This document shows positions 47,315 to 56,525 of a DNA stretch of 64,000 nt, in pieces (position 1 is the stretch's first letter; every line of letters begins with the position of its first letter). Source of the stretch: Gemmatimonadota bacterium (lineage in GTDB: Bacteria; Gemmatimonadota; Gemmatimonadetes; Longimicrobiales; Gaopeijiaceae); the NCBI GenBank assembly GCA_022827345.1, contig JAJDTB010000038.1:1-64000 (forward strand), read 5' to 3'. Under the pieces are notes generated by a model, which saw nothing but the letters and a program-made list of their open reading frames with translations, made no database searches and was not told where the DNA came from. A program made the position numbers and the translations under genes.

Positions 47315-48401
47315 CCGGAAGTTCCGTCCCCGGATGGAAGGCGGCCCAGGCCTGCCAGAACGCGACGTAGGCCTCCGGGATGATCTCCAGCCGCTCCCCG
47401 GCGAGATCTCCCGCCGTCGCCACACCGGTCACCGACCAGCGCGATCCGGTCTCGTTGTCCACAATCGCTTCGTCGTCCACCCCGAAGGTCAGCCGCTGTC
47501 CACGGGCAACGGGCCGGACGGCGACGGCCGCGAACCGCGTCCGGTCCCAGAAGACGGCCGCAGCGTCACCCCTGTACTCGAACTCGGAGACCCATTTCTC
47601 CCCGCGCGCCTCCATCGCATGGAAGGGGAACGCCAGCGGAGGTCCGCCCCCTGCTGCCGGGAGCCCCAGAACCCTCTCCTTCGGCTGACGCCGGTTGTCG
47701 TCCCGCGGGATCGGGAAGCCGAGATAGTCGGGATTGTTGGGATGCTCGTAGGCGTTTCCGTAGGGATTGACGCGGTAGATCTCCTGGTCGAAGAGGGAAA
47801 GGCCGATGACCGAGGCAGCCGGGAACAGCGTCTGCCAGCCAGCCCAGTTCATCTCCACGAGGGGGTATCGCGTGAGGGACTGTCCTTCGCTGGGACCGCA
47901 GGCCGCCGCACCCCTCATCTGGGGCCAGAGCGAGTCGTCCGAGCGCCGGTCGTACATGATCAGATTGGCCTGAAACAGCAGTCCGGAAACCCCGAACTCG
48001 GCGCCGTCGACGGACTCCCTGTCGAAGGCAAGCGCGGATCCCGTGAGGGGGCAGTAGGTGACGACGATCCGCTGGTCTCCCCGGTTGAGATTGACTATCT
48101 CATGCCGATACATAATGTTATGAGGAATCGCCAGCCACTCGTCGCCGACCCGGACCCCGATCACACGGTCGACACCGGTCAGGTACGCGGTCTCCGCCTC
48201 CTGTTCGTTCGAGACGAACGTGGGATCGGTCAGTGCCGGAATGCCGTCGCGCCCAACTCCACCATCAGCGAGGAAGACAGGGTCGAGCGCTCCACAACTC
48301 AAGTCCGGCCCCAAGCCGACGGGTTGGTCGGTGGAGCAGGTCGCGAGGGAACCCGATAGAACAAGGACCCATCCGGGTCCAGCGGTGTGTCTTTTGTACA
48401 T
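47307..48401 (-). CDS. DUF3179 domain lipoprotein
   Basis: About 364 residues from ATG 48401; an upstream TTG is another choice. The signal sequence ends at SLATC, an acceptable lipobox. Family segments: LAIPHNIMYRHEIVN, IVVTYCPLTGSALAFDR, YDRRSDDSLWPQMRGAA and AMEARGEKWVSEFEYRGD. DUF3179 proteins are exported, of unknown function, and appear in many environmental bacteria. It heads the operon with a barrel and a GGT-like enzyme. The gene is divergent from the ABC-class ATPase with 31 bp between starts. Confidence 0.85.
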   Translation of the reverse strand: MYKRHTAGPGWVLVLSGSLATCSTDQPVGLGPDLSCGALDPVFLADGGVGRDGIPALTDPTFVSNEQEAETAYLTGVDRVIGVRVGDEWLAIPHNIMYRHEIVNLNRGDQRIVVTYCPLTGSALAFDRESVDGAEFGVSGLLFQANLIMYDRRSDDSLWPQMRGAAACGPSEGQSLTRYPLVEMNWAGWQTLFPAASVIGLSLFDQEIYRVNPYGNAYEHPNNPDYLGFPIPRDDNRRQPKERVLGLPAAGGGPPLAFPFHAMEARGEKWVSEFEYRGDAAAVFWDRTRFAAVAVRPVARGQRLTFGVDDEAIVDNETGSRWSVTGVATAGDLAGERLEIIPEAYVAFWQAWAAFHPGTELPVE

Positions 48402-48432
48402 GACGGTCAAACACTCCTGACAGCCGAGGCAA

Positions 48433-50157
48433 ATGCGCAGGACCGAAGAGGATCTCCGAAGGACCCTGAGCCGCATCGACGGGCGAGGCTACCCCGCGTA
48501 CAAGGATCTTCGGGGCTCCTGGATTCTACCGCAATTCACACTGGAAGTTCGCCACGTGCAAGGCGATCCATTTGCGGCGCCCAGCCGGGTGGCGGTGATC
48601 CTGGATCCGGATCGTGCCGGCTTCGACCCGAAGACCCTTTCCAACGCCTCTCGCCGCACGGCCATCTCCTGCCTTTTGGCCCGCAAGTTCGCGCACCGGG
48701 CACGCGCCACCAGGGCCCGGCGTACCGGCAGCGGCAGAAGCGGCGAGGTTACCATGCTGGAACCGGGTCAGGTCGTCCTGCCCAACACCGCCGTATTGAT
48801 CGGGCCGGACGGCACTATCGAGGCGCGGTTCACAATCGGGCTTCCCGCCGCGGGAAGGAGGATTCTGGGACGCCAGGCGACCACGCTCCTGCTGGAGACG
48901 CTGCCCGCGCTGGTCGCCAGGACGCTGGTGTGCGGCGCCCACTCGCCCGTGCAGCTCAATCGTCATGCGGAGGTGAACGAGGACGCCGACCACATGCGTG
49001 CGCAGTTGGGCAAGCTCGGCCTGGTGGCATTCATCGCCAACGGCTCCCTGCTGCCCCGCCGGAGCGGGATCGACGACCGCCCCCTCATGGATAACCGGGC
49101 CGTTCAGTTCAACTCGCCTCCCAGCCTGGAAGTCACGCTGGAGCGCCTCAACTCCCCCCCGTTGGCCGGAATGGGGATCCCCCGGGGAGTAAGCCTGCTC
49201 GTCGGCGGTGGCTACCACGGCAAATCCACCGTGCTCGATGCAGTCGCGCAGGGCGTCTACAACCACCGTCCCGGTGACGGGCGCGAGTGGGTCGTGACCG
49301 ATCCGACCGCGACGAAGATCCAGGCCGAGGACGGACGTTCCGTCGCCGGCGTCGACATCTCGCCCTTCATCAGCACGCTGCCGGGTGGGCAGGACACCAC
49401 CTGCTTCACGACCACCAACGCCTCCGGCTCCACCAGTCAGGCCGCGGGCATCATCGAGGCGCTCGAGGCGGGATCGCGGCTGCTCCTGATCGACGAGGAC
49501 ACGTCCGCGACCAACTTCATGATCCGCGACCGGCGCATGCAGGCGCTGATCAAGGGAGACGACGAACCCATCACTCCCTTCATCGATCGCGTGCAGAGCC
49601 TCTACAGGGACGCCGGCGCCAGCACCATCCTCGTCATCGGCGGCTCGGGTGACTACCTGGACGTAGCGGATCTCGTGCTGGGCATGGTCCGCTACGAGGC
49701 GCACGACCTGACCACAGAGGCACGCTCGGTCGCTGCCGCTCACCCGACCGGCCGGGCGGTCCATGGTGCGCCGGCGACATGGCCGTGGCGGCACAGGTGC
49801 CCCGACCCCCGTTCGATCCGCCCCTGGCGCGGCCGGAAACAGAGCCACATCAAGGCTCCCAGCCGCGCGGTGGTCGAGTTCGGCAACGATCGGATCGATC
49901 TGACCGGGATTCGGCAGATTGCGCTCCGGGCACAGGCGCGCGCGATCGCGCTGTCCCTCGCCCATCTGCAGCAGTTCATGGGAGCGGGCATGGCCATGGA
50001 AGACATTCTGGAGGCAATGCGTACCCTGCTCGAGAACGAAGGCCTGGATGCCCTCGAGCCGGCCCGCACCGGCGACCTCGCCATGCCGCGCACACAGGAG
50101 ATAGCCGCTACATTGGCGAGGCTTCGAACCCTCACCCTGACTGGAGCACAATCGTGA
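48433..50157 (+). CDS. ABC-class P-loop ATPase (predicted ATPase of the ABC class)
   Basis: 574 residues. N-terminal region (LRRTLSRIDGRGYPAYKDLR) and LVAFIANGSLLPRRSG match the domain architecture of predicted ABC-class ATPases (COG3044-like). Walker A is GGGYHGKSTVLD, signature TSQAAGIIEALEAGS, Walker B LLLIDEDTSATNF. There is no transmembrane helix, so it is cytoplasmic, and no transporter partner. Its role is unknown. The stop overlaps the start of a secreted M16 peptidase (GTGA), which is odd for a cytoplasmic protein. Start ATG 48433 is 31 bp from a divergent gene. Confidence 0.88.
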   Translation: MRRTEEDLRRTLSRIDGRGYPAYKDLRGSWILPQFTLEVRHVQGDPFAAPSRVAVILDPDRAGFDPKTLSNASRRTAISCLLARKFAHRARATRARRTGSGRSGEVTMLEPGQVVLPNTAVLIGPDGTIEARFTIGLPAAGRRILGRQATTLLLETLPALVARTLVCGAHSPVQLNRHAEVNEDADHMRAQLGKLGLVAFIANGSLLPRRSGIDDRPLMDNRAVQFNSPPSLEVTLERLNSPPLAGMGIPRGVSLLVGGGYHGKSTVLDAVAQGVYNHRPGDGREWVVTDPTATKIQAEDGRSVAGVDISPFISTLPGGQDTTCFTTTNASGSTSQAAGIIEALEAGSRLLLIDEDTSATNFMIRDRRMQALIKGDDEPITPFIDRVQSLYRDAGASTILVIGGSGDYLDVADLVLGMVRYEAHDLTTEARSVAAAHPTGRAVHGAPATWPWRHRCPDPRSIRPWRGRKQSHIKAPSRAVVEFGNDRIDLTGIRQIALRAQARAIALSLAHLQQFMGAGMAMEDILEAMRTLLENEGLDALEPARTGDLAMPRTQEIAATLARLRTLTLTGAQS

Positions 50158-52904
50158 ATCTCGCCCCCGCGCGCCGCGCGCTTTTCCTGGGGCTGTCCCT
50201 GCTGCTGATCGCCTCCGGCACTGCACGAGCCCAGGAGCCCACCCTCGTCACCACCGTCGAAGGCATTACCGAGTACCGCCTCGACAACGGCCTCCGGGTC
50301 CTCCTCTTCCCCGATCCCAGCCAGCCCCAGACGACGGTCAACATCACCTACTTCGTCGGGTCGCGGCACGAGGGGTACGGCGAGACCGGCATGGCGCACC
50401 TCCTCGAGCACCTCGTCTTCAAGGGCACGCCCAAACACCCGGACATCCCGCAGGAGCTGACCGAGCGGGGCGCGCTCCCAAACGGCACCACCTGGCTGGA
50501 CCGGACCAACTACTTCGAGACCTTCCCGGCGTCCTCCGACAACCTGGAGTGGGCGCTGGACCTCGAGTCCGACCGCATGGTGAACTCGTTCATCTCCGCC
50601 GAGGATCTGGAATCGGAGATGACGGTGGTGCGGAATGAATGGGAGTCGGGAGAGAACAGCCCCTTCAGGGTCCTGCTCCAGCGGATGAACTCGGTCGCCT
50701 ACCTGTGGCACAACTACGGGAACTCGACCATCGGGGCCCGCGCGGACCTCGAGAACGTGCCGATCGAGCGGCTGCAGGCCTTCTACCGGAAGTACTACCA
50801 GCCCGACAACGCCCAGCTCGTGATCGCCGGGCAGTTTGACACCGAAGAGGCGCTGGCGCTCGTCGTGGAGAAGTTCGGCGCCATCCCCCGCCCCGACCGC
50901 ACGGGCGAAATGCGGATCTATCCCACCTACACCGTCGAGCCGGTGCAGGACGGCGAGCGCATGATCACCCTGCGCCGCAACGGTGACACGAAGCTCGTCG
51001 CGCACCTGTACCACGTCCCCGCCGGGTATCACGAGGATTTCGCGGCAATCGACCTGCTCGCCTGGGTGCTCGGGGACGAGCCCTCCGGACGGCTCTACGA
51101 GGCGCTTGTGGAGCCCGGCATCGCCGCCTCGATTTCGGCGCGGGCCGGCCAGAACCGCGAACCCGGGGCGCTCACCGCCATGGCCGTCCTGCGCGACGAT
51201 GGTTCGGAGCAGGAGGCCGCCGCCGCGATGGCCGGGGCGCTCCAGGACGTGCTGACCAGCCCGATCACCGGCGAGGAGGTCGAGCGGGCGCGGCAGGCGC
51301 GCCTCGCCTCCATCGATCGCCTCTTCAACGACTCGCGTGCGATCGCGCTGCAGCTGAGCGAGTGGGGCGCGATGGGTGACTGGCGGCTTTTCTTCGTCCA
51401 CCGCGACCGTCTGCGCGACGTCGCCGCCGAAGACGTCCAGCGCGTGGCCGTGAGCTACCTGAAGCCGTCCAACCGCACCGTCGGCATCTTCGTCCCCGAC
51501 GACGATCCGGACCGTGCGGAGATCCCGGTCGCGCCGGATGTCGCATCGGTGGTGGAGGGCTACCAGGGTGCGGAAGCCGTCGCCGAGGGCGAGGCGTTCG
51601 ATCCATCGCCCGCCAACATCGACCGCCGGACGCGGGCCAGCGAGCTGCCCAGCGGGATGAAGGTCGCGCTTCTCCCCAAGGATACGCGCGGAGAAACCGT
51701 GATCGCGTCGCTGGCGCTGCGGCTGGGCACCGAAGAGAGCCTGACCGGCCGCGGCTCGGCGGGCTCGCTGACCGCGTCGATGCTCATGCGAGGCACGGCC
51801 AATCGCACCCGCCAGGAGATCGAGGACGAGATGAACCGGCTGCAGGCGACGATCTCCGTCGGCGGCGGCTCGATCGTTTCAGGCCGGATCCAGGCGACGC
51901 GCGAGAATTTCCCTGGCGCCCTCCGGCTGCTTGCGGAAGTTCTGCGGGAGCCCGCCTTCCCCGAGGACGAGTTCGAACTCATGAAGGAACAGCGGCTCGC
52001 GTCGATGGAGAGCCAGAAGTCCGAGCCCCAGCTGGTGGCCATGCTTGCGCTGCAACGCCACATGAGCCCGCACGAGCCGGGCCACCCCAACTACGTGCCC
52101 ACGATCGACGAGACGATCGCGGAGATCGAAGCACACACGATCGATGAGATCAGGGATTTCTACGACACCTTCTACGGCACCGGCGCGGCCACCATGTCCA
52201 TCGTCGGAGACTTCGACGAGACCGAGGCGCTTCAGATCGTGCAGGATGCCTTCGGGGACTGGGCTTCTTCCGTCGCCTTTACCCGGATCGGCAACGAGTA
52301 CATGGACATCGCCCCTGCGGATCTCCAGCTCGAGACCCCCGACAAGGCCAACGCGTTCTTCCTCGCGGCCCAGACCTTCCCGATGGATGACAGCCACGAG
52401 GACGCGGCGGCGATGACCATGGCCAACTACCTGCTCGGTGGCGGGTTCCTGAATTCCCGGCTGGCCACCCGCATCCGTCAGGAGGAGGGCCTGAGCTACG
52501 GCGTAGCGTCCCAGCTCATGCTTCATCCCATCGACGCCCGCGCGCAGTTCATCGGGCTTGCGATCTACGCCCCGGAGAATCGGGACAAGCTGGAAGCCGC
52601 ATTCCGTGAAGAGATCCGGAAGATGCTCGACGAGGGCTTCACCGACGAAGAGGTATCAGCGGGCATCCAGGGCTACCTGCAGAACGCGAACCTGATGAGG
52701 GCACAGGACCCGGTGCTGGCCGGCAGCCTGAGCAACAATCTCTACTTCGGGCGCACGATGGCCTGGCAGACGGAGCATGAAGACGCGATCCGGTCACTGA
52801 CGGCCGAGCAGATCAACGCGGCGGTGAGGCGCTGGATCGACCTGGACAAGATGACGTTCGTGAAGGCCGGCGACTTCGCCAAGGCAGCGCGCGTCATTCC
52901 GTAG
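50154..52904 (+). CDS. Two-domain M16-family zinc peptidase (processing-peptidase type), exported
   Basis: 916 residues, GTG start at 50154, GTGA overlap with the ATPase gene and GGAG 7 nt upstream. Signal peptide (APARRALFLGLSLLLIASGT, ending ARAQ). The first M16 pair has the inverted zinc motif HLLEHLVFKGTP and the distal Glu in the following helix (about 70 residues later, VVRNEWESGE). The second half (from about 500) has the fold without the metal motif, as in other two-component M16 enzymes. It probably degrades short peptides in the periplasm or outside. Third-position GC is high, as for host genes. Confidence 0.93.
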   Translation: MNLAPARRALFLGLSLLLIASGTARAQEPTLVTTVEGITEYRLDNGLRVLLFPDPSQPQTTVNITYFVGSRHEGYGETGMAHLLEHLVFKGTPKHPDIPQELTERGALPNGTTWLDRTNYFETFPASSDNLEWALDLESDRMVNSFISAEDLESEMTVVRNEWESGENSPFRVLLQRMNSVAYLWHNYGNSTIGARADLENVPIERLQAFYRKYYQPDNAQLVIAGQFDTEEALALVVEKFGAIPRPDRTGEMRIYPTYTVEPVQDGERMITLRRNGDTKLVAHLYHVPAGYHEDFAAIDLLAWVLGDEPSGRLYEALVEPGIAASISARAGQNREPGALTAMAVLRDDGSEQEAAAAMAGALQDVLTSPITGEEVERARQARLASIDRLFNDSRAIALQLSEWGAMGDWRLFFVHRDRLRDVAAEDVQRVAVSYLKPSNRTVGIFVPDDDPDRAEIPVAPDVASVVEGYQGAEAVAEGEAFDPSPANIDRRTRASELPSGMKVALLPKDTRGETVIASLALRLGTEESLTGRGSAGSLTASMLMRGTANRTRQEIEDEMNRLQATISVGGGSIVSGRIQATRENFPGALRLLAEVLREPAFPEDEFELMKEQRLASMESQKSEPQLVAMLALQRHMSPHEPGHPNYVPTIDETIAEIEAHTIDEIRDFYDTFYGTGAATMSIVGDFDETEALQIVQDAFGDWASSVAFTRIGNEYMDIAPADLQLETPDKANAFFLAAQTFPMDDSHEDAAAMTMANYLLGGGFLNSRLATRIRQEEGLSYGVASQLMLHPIDARAQFIGLAIYAPENRDKLEAAFREEIRKMLDEGFTDEEVSAGIQGYLQNANLMRAQDPVLAGSLSNNLYFGRTMAWQTEHEDAIRSLTAEQINAAVRRWIDLDKMTFVKAGDFAKAARVIP

Positions 52905-53005
52905 ACGCGGCTTCCCCGGTCCGGGCAGGGACTCCAGCCAGCAGTCCGCGGAAACAGTCACCGCCGCGACGCGGGGACTATCCGCGGACTGTCAGGCCGG
53001 GCCGG

Positions 53006-53200
53006 TTATGAGGTCGCCTTGATGTGACCCGCTTCCGCAAGCAGTTCGCGGAGGCGGGCCTCGCGGTCCTGCAGTGCGGTCCTGGCGATGGTGCGTGCCA
53101 GTCCGATGCGTTCTTCCTGGGTGATTCTGTCGAGAATGGAGATCGGAGTGCCATAACGGAGCAGAATGCGCTTCGCGTCAACGGCGACCGTGTCGTTCAC
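53006..53200 (-). CDS. Uncharacterised 64-residue protein
   Basis: GTG at 53200 preceded by TAGGAGG at 4-5 nt, a strong ribosome site. The protein reads VNDTVAVDAKRILLRYGTPI then a highly charged helix (TQEERIGLARTIARTALQDR ... LRELLAEAGH). No family recognised. Small size and the ribosome site together suggest a real but undescribed gene. Its start lies 93 bp from the DtxR-type gene on the other strand, so shared regulation is possible. Confidence 0.55.
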   Translation of the reverse strand: MNDTVAVDAKRILLRYGTPISILDRITQEERIGLARTIARTALQDREARLRELLAEAGHIKATS

Positions 53201-53282
53201 TTTGCCTCCTACAGCCTGATACTGCTGGATACATCAACCTGACCGGGCGGTTAATATCGCAGTTTTGGCCCCGGATTTCCAT

Positions 53283-53290
53283 TATCTTGC
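53283..53290 (+). promoter_or_regulatory. Possible minus-10 element of a leaderless DtxR-type gene
   Basis: TATCTTGC ends 3 bp before the ATG at 53294. If it acts as a minus-10 element, transcription would start at or next to the start codon, giving a leaderless message. The same octamer (one-base variant) is at 21588 and, on the minus strand, at 16977. There is no ribosome site in front of this ATG, which fits. No good minus-35 was found. Confidence 0.3.
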
Positions 53291-53293
53291 GTC

Positions 53294-53965
53294 ATGACGT
53301 TCACTGGCCTGTCGCGCTCGGTTGAAGACTATCTCAAGGCTGTCTATACCCTGAATGAACGGGGCGAAGCGGCTGGAACCAGTCAGCTCGCCCGGGTGCT
53401 CGATGTGCAGCCTGCCTCGGTAAGCGGGATGATCCGCCGGCTGGCCGAGGACGGACTCCTGGAACACGAACCGTACCGCGGAGTTCGGTTGACGCGCTCG
53501 GGGAGCCGCGAGGCCCTGAAGGTGCTGCGGCGCCACAGGATCATCGAGTCATACCTGGTCCAGCACCTCGGCTTCGGCTGGGATGACGTGCACGAAGAGG
53601 CCGAGCGCCTCGAGCACGCCGCCTCAGACTCCCTCGTGGACCGGATGGCCGAGGCCATGGGACACCCGACGAGCGATCCACACGGCGCGCCGATCCCCAC
53701 CCGCGGCGGCGACATCGACCCTACCGCGTACCCCGGCCTTGACGAAGTCGCGACCGGATCGCGAATCACGGTGCGTTCCGTGTCGGACCAGGATCCGGCG
53801 CGGCTTCGCTACTTCGAGTCGGTCGGCCTCGTTCCCGGGGCGGAGGCGGTGGTGAACGAGAGCGAGAGCGACGGAGACCACGTGACCCTGACGGTCAAGG
53901 GTGGTCGCGGACCGCTCACCCTGACGGCCGACGTGGCCCGCCGCGTGACGGTCATCGAGGCCTGA
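53294..53965 (+). CDS. DtxR/MntR-family metal-dependent transcriptional regulator
   Basis: 223 residues. N-terminal winged helix-turn-helix (LSRSVEDYLKAVYTLNERGE; VQPASVSGMIRRLAEDGLLE), metal-binding/dimerisation domain with RHRIIESYLVQHLGF and HEEAERLEHAASD, and a C-terminal SH3-like FeoA domain (RLRYFESVGLVPGAEAVV ... PLTLTADVARRVTV). Such proteins repress manganese or iron uptake genes when metal is bound; the Asp and Glu in VEDYL and the His/Glu pairs suggest a metal site. No ribosome site precedes the ATG (see the element at 53283). Followed 26 bp later by the PLP enzyme. Confidence 0.9.
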   Translation: MTFTGLSRSVEDYLKAVYTLNERGEAAGTSQLARVLDVQPASVSGMIRRLAEDGLLEHEPYRGVRLTRSGSREALKVLRRHRIIESYLVQHLGFGWDDVHEEAERLEHAASDSLVDRMAEAMGHPTSDPHGAPIPTRGGDIDPTAYPGLDEVATGSRITVRSVSDQDPARLRYFESVGLVPGAEAVVNESESDGDHVTLTVKGGRGPLTLTADVARRVTVIEA

Positions 53966-53991
53966 CGCGGAACCGCGCAGGTCGCGTTCCC

Positions 53992-55026
53992 TTGCCGCAC
54001 GACTCGCTTCCCGCGCTCTCGCGCCTCGCCCGGATCGGCCGCACGCGGCTGGCCCACACCCCCACCCCCCTCATCCCCGCCCCGCGTCTCGCCGACGGCA
54101 TCAGCCCCGAGGTGGAGATCTCGGTCAAGGCCGACGCCTGGACCGGCCTGGGCCTCGGCGGCAACAAGGTGCGCAAGCTGGAATACGAGTTGGACCCTGC
54201 GCGGCTGCGGGGCGTCACCCACCTCATCACCGCGGGCGGCCCCCACTCGAACCACTGCCGGGTGACCGCCGCGGCTGCAGCGCATCTCGGCCTTGGCTGT
54301 TCCCTGGTCGTCAACGGTGCGCCTGAGGATCCCGGGCGCGGCAACCCGCGCCTGCACCGGCTGCTCGGGGCCCGCATCGTGACGGTTGCGGACAAGGTCG
54401 ACCGGACGCCGGGCATGGAGGGCGAGGCCCGCCGGATCGCCGCGGCGGGCGGACGGGCCCTGGTCATTCCCGTGGGCGCGTCCACGCCTCGTGGCGCGCT
54501 GGGGTACGTGCAGTCCCTGGTGGAGATGCATGAACAGTCGGGAGGGGACCGGAGGCCGCCGCCCTGGATTTTCACCTCGTCGTCGTCCGGCGGGACCATG
54601 GCCGGCCTCATCCTGGGGTCTGCAATTCTGGGGTGGGAGGCGCAACTGGTCGGCGTGAGTCCCGACGAGTCGGCGGCCACGATTCTGGAGAAAGCCGGTG
54701 ACATCGCCCTCGCGGCGGCCCGAATGCTCGCCGAGAGCGGGAGCGGCCCCAACGGTGCGGATCCTGGCCTCGCCGGGCGCGTGCGGAAGGCGGCGGCCGC
54801 GGTTCTCGCCACCGACGACTTCGTGGGGCCCGGCTACGGACACTCCACACCCGGCGGCGAGGCGGCCATCGACCTCTTCGCCACCCGGGCAGGCGTCATC
54901 CTCGATCCGGTCTACACGGGCAAGGCCGCCGCCGCGATGATCGCCTGGATCCGCAAAGGGAAGGTGCCGGCCGGCAGCCGCGTCATCTTCGTGCACACCG
55001 GCGGCCACCCGGCGCACTTCCGTTAA
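53992..55026 (+). CDS. D-cysteine desulfhydrase/ACC deaminase-family PLP enzyme
   Basis: 344 residues from TTG 53992. Tryptophan-synthase-beta-like (fold type II) PLP protein with IPAPRLADGI, then the PLP-binding Lys in GLGGNKVRKLEYEL and the family's LITAGGPHSNHCR, SSSSGGTMAGLILG (phosphate-binding loop), GPGYGHSTPGGEAA and HTGGHPAHF. It would eliminate H2S and ammonia from D-cysteine, or deaminate a similar substrate. D-aminoacylase and P1 peptidase genes nearby fit D-amino-acid metabolism. The start lacks a clear ribosome site. It ends close to the beta-propeller gene on the other strand. Confidence 0.88.
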   Translation: MPHDSLPALSRLARIGRTRLAHTPTPLIPAPRLADGISPEVEISVKADAWTGLGLGGNKVRKLEYELDPARLRGVTHLITAGGPHSNHCRVTAAAAAHLGLGCSLVVNGAPEDPGRGNPRLHRLLGARIVTVADKVDRTPGMEGEARRIAAAGGRALVIPVGASTPRGALGYVQSLVEMHEQSGGDRRPPPWIFTSSSSGGTMAGLILGSAILGWEAQLVGVSPDESAATILEKAGDIALAAARMLAESGSGPNGADPGLAGRVRKAAAAVLATDDFVGPGYGHSTPGGEAAIDLFATRAGVILDPVYTGKAAAAMIAWIRKGKVPAGSRVIFVHTGGHPAHFR

Positions 55027-55052
55027 CGGCCGCGACGGGCCCGCGCCGGAGC

Positions 55053-56342
55053 CTACCGTTCCAGCGACACCAGCCGGATCACGCGCACGCCGGGCACATC
55101 CAATTCACCGGTCTCGATGTAGGCCATGAGCCCGTCGGGCCCGAACGCGTCAGGGATCCGCGGCCCGTCCGGCGGCAGGGTGCCAATGTAGTCGCCCTCG
55201 GGCGTCATTAGGTCGATGGGTCCATCGCCGGTGCCGCCGCGCGGCCTTCGAGCGATCCAGAATCGGCCCCCTCCGTCCACCGCCATTCCTGCCACCACCG
55301 GGATTTCCTCGGCAAACACCATGTCCTCGATCATGGCCCGCGTCTGTTCGCGGTACTCCTCCGCCGCCTCGCCGTCCAACATCATCCCGAAGACAGGCGG
55401 AATCCTGGAACCCGTCGATCCAGTCAGGCCTTCGATCATTCGAGCCCGCTCGGCCTCCTGAATGGCTTCGGTCACCGGTTCCGGTGCGATCTCCCTTTCG
55501 ATTACGCCGGTCACACCGCCGTTCAGACCGATGAGCTTCACGCGGTATCCCACGGAGTCCACGACCGCGACCCGTCCGTCCGGCAGGACTCCAAGATGGA
55601 GCGGCGGCCCAAATGCCCGCAGTCTCGACCGCCGCAATGTCAAATCCTTCCGTCCGAGCGCATCGGTCTGGTTGATCTCTGCCGTGAACGCCTCGCGAGG
55701 AAGACCCCAGGCCCGGTACAGCACCTCCATGCCGGACCCATCCAGCGAGAAGATGTCAATGTCGCGGAGGTGGTCGTCTACAGGCGGATCCTCCGGTACA
55801 TCCCTCGATGACCCCCGGAACTTCATCCCTCCCGTTGTCACCAGGCGGCCAGTCCCGATGGGAAGTAACAAAGCCCCGGGCATTTTTTGTAGCGGATTCA
55901 CAATCGTGCCGCTGACAAAGTCGCCCGCCGGGTCGAAGACCTTCATTGCGGGAAACCCCGTGTCGTACACAACCAGACGACCATCCCCGAGGATCGCTGC
56001 GCTCGTCGGTCTGGAGAATTCGCCTGGCCCCTCTCCCTGCGACCCTATCATGCGCACCAGTTCTCCAGCCCGATCGAGTACCACGACGCGGTAGTTCCCC
56101 TCGTCCAGGATGTAGAGGTTCCCGGAAGCGTCGAAGTCCACGTCGGTGACCCGACCGAAGGTCTCCCAGTCCTGCCCGGAGAAGGTTCCGACGGTGTACA
56201 GTCCTTCGGTTGTGGCGGCAAGTTCAAGGTCGACCGCACGAGCACCGGGGACCTGGCTGCCCTCCACGAACAACACGGTGAAGAACTGCAACGACGCGCA
56301 CGACAATGACACTGTGCACGTCGGCCGAAGAAGCGATTGCAT
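55053..56342 (-). CDS. 6-bladed beta-propeller protein, exported
   Basis: 429 residues from ATG 56342, with GGAGG 8 nt upstream. Signal-like leader (TVSLSCASLQFFTVLFVEG), then blade repeats including GSQGEGPGEFSRPTSAAILG, NLYILDEGNYRVVVLDRAGE and MAVDGGGRFWIARRPRGG. The GEGPGEF signature is shared with the lipoprotein at 319-1530. It lacks a clear lipobox. Function unknown. The open frame upstream of the ATG lies in the intergenic region and was not used. Divergent from the S9 peptidase. Confidence 0.8.
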   Translation of the reverse strand: MQSLLRPTCTVSLSCASLQFFTVLFVEGSQVPGARAVDLELAATTEGLYTVGTFSGQDWETFGRVTDVDFDASGNLYILDEGNYRVVVLDRAGELVRMIGSQGEGPGEFSRPTSAAILGDGRLVVYDTGFPAMKVFDPAGDFVSGTIVNPLQKMPGALLLPIGTGRLVTTGGMKFRGSSRDVPEDPPVDDHLRDIDIFSLDGSGMEVLYRAWGLPREAFTAEINQTDALGRKDLTLRRSRLRAFGPPLHLGVLPDGRVAVVDSVGYRVKLIGLNGGVTGVIEREIAPEPVTEAIQEAERARMIEGLTGSTGSRIPPVFGMMLDGEAAEEYREQTRAMIEDMVFAEEIPVVAGMAVDGGGRFWIARRPRGGTGDGPIDLMTPEGDYIGTLPPDGPRIPDAFGPDGLMAYIETGELDVPGVRVIRLVSLER

Positions 56343-56525
56343 TGATGAATCCTCCAGCGCTGGCTCCGGGAACCTGTGCCCCCGTCCCTGGAGACGTCGC
56401 GCGGCACCGGTAGTTTTCTGACGAACCGGCGATGGGACTTGTTTCCCTCCGTGCCCGGGCACCGTAACTTAACCCAATTCGCCTTCCGAAGCCCCCCGGC
56501 GCAGACCCGCAAATCGGAGACACCC
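56343..56525. promoter_or_regulatory. Divergent promoter region (beta-propeller / S9 peptidase)
   Basis: 183 bp. TAACTTAA (56465-56472) on the plus strand precedes the S9 gene by about 54 bp. No repeat or operator recognised. Confidence 0.25.
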
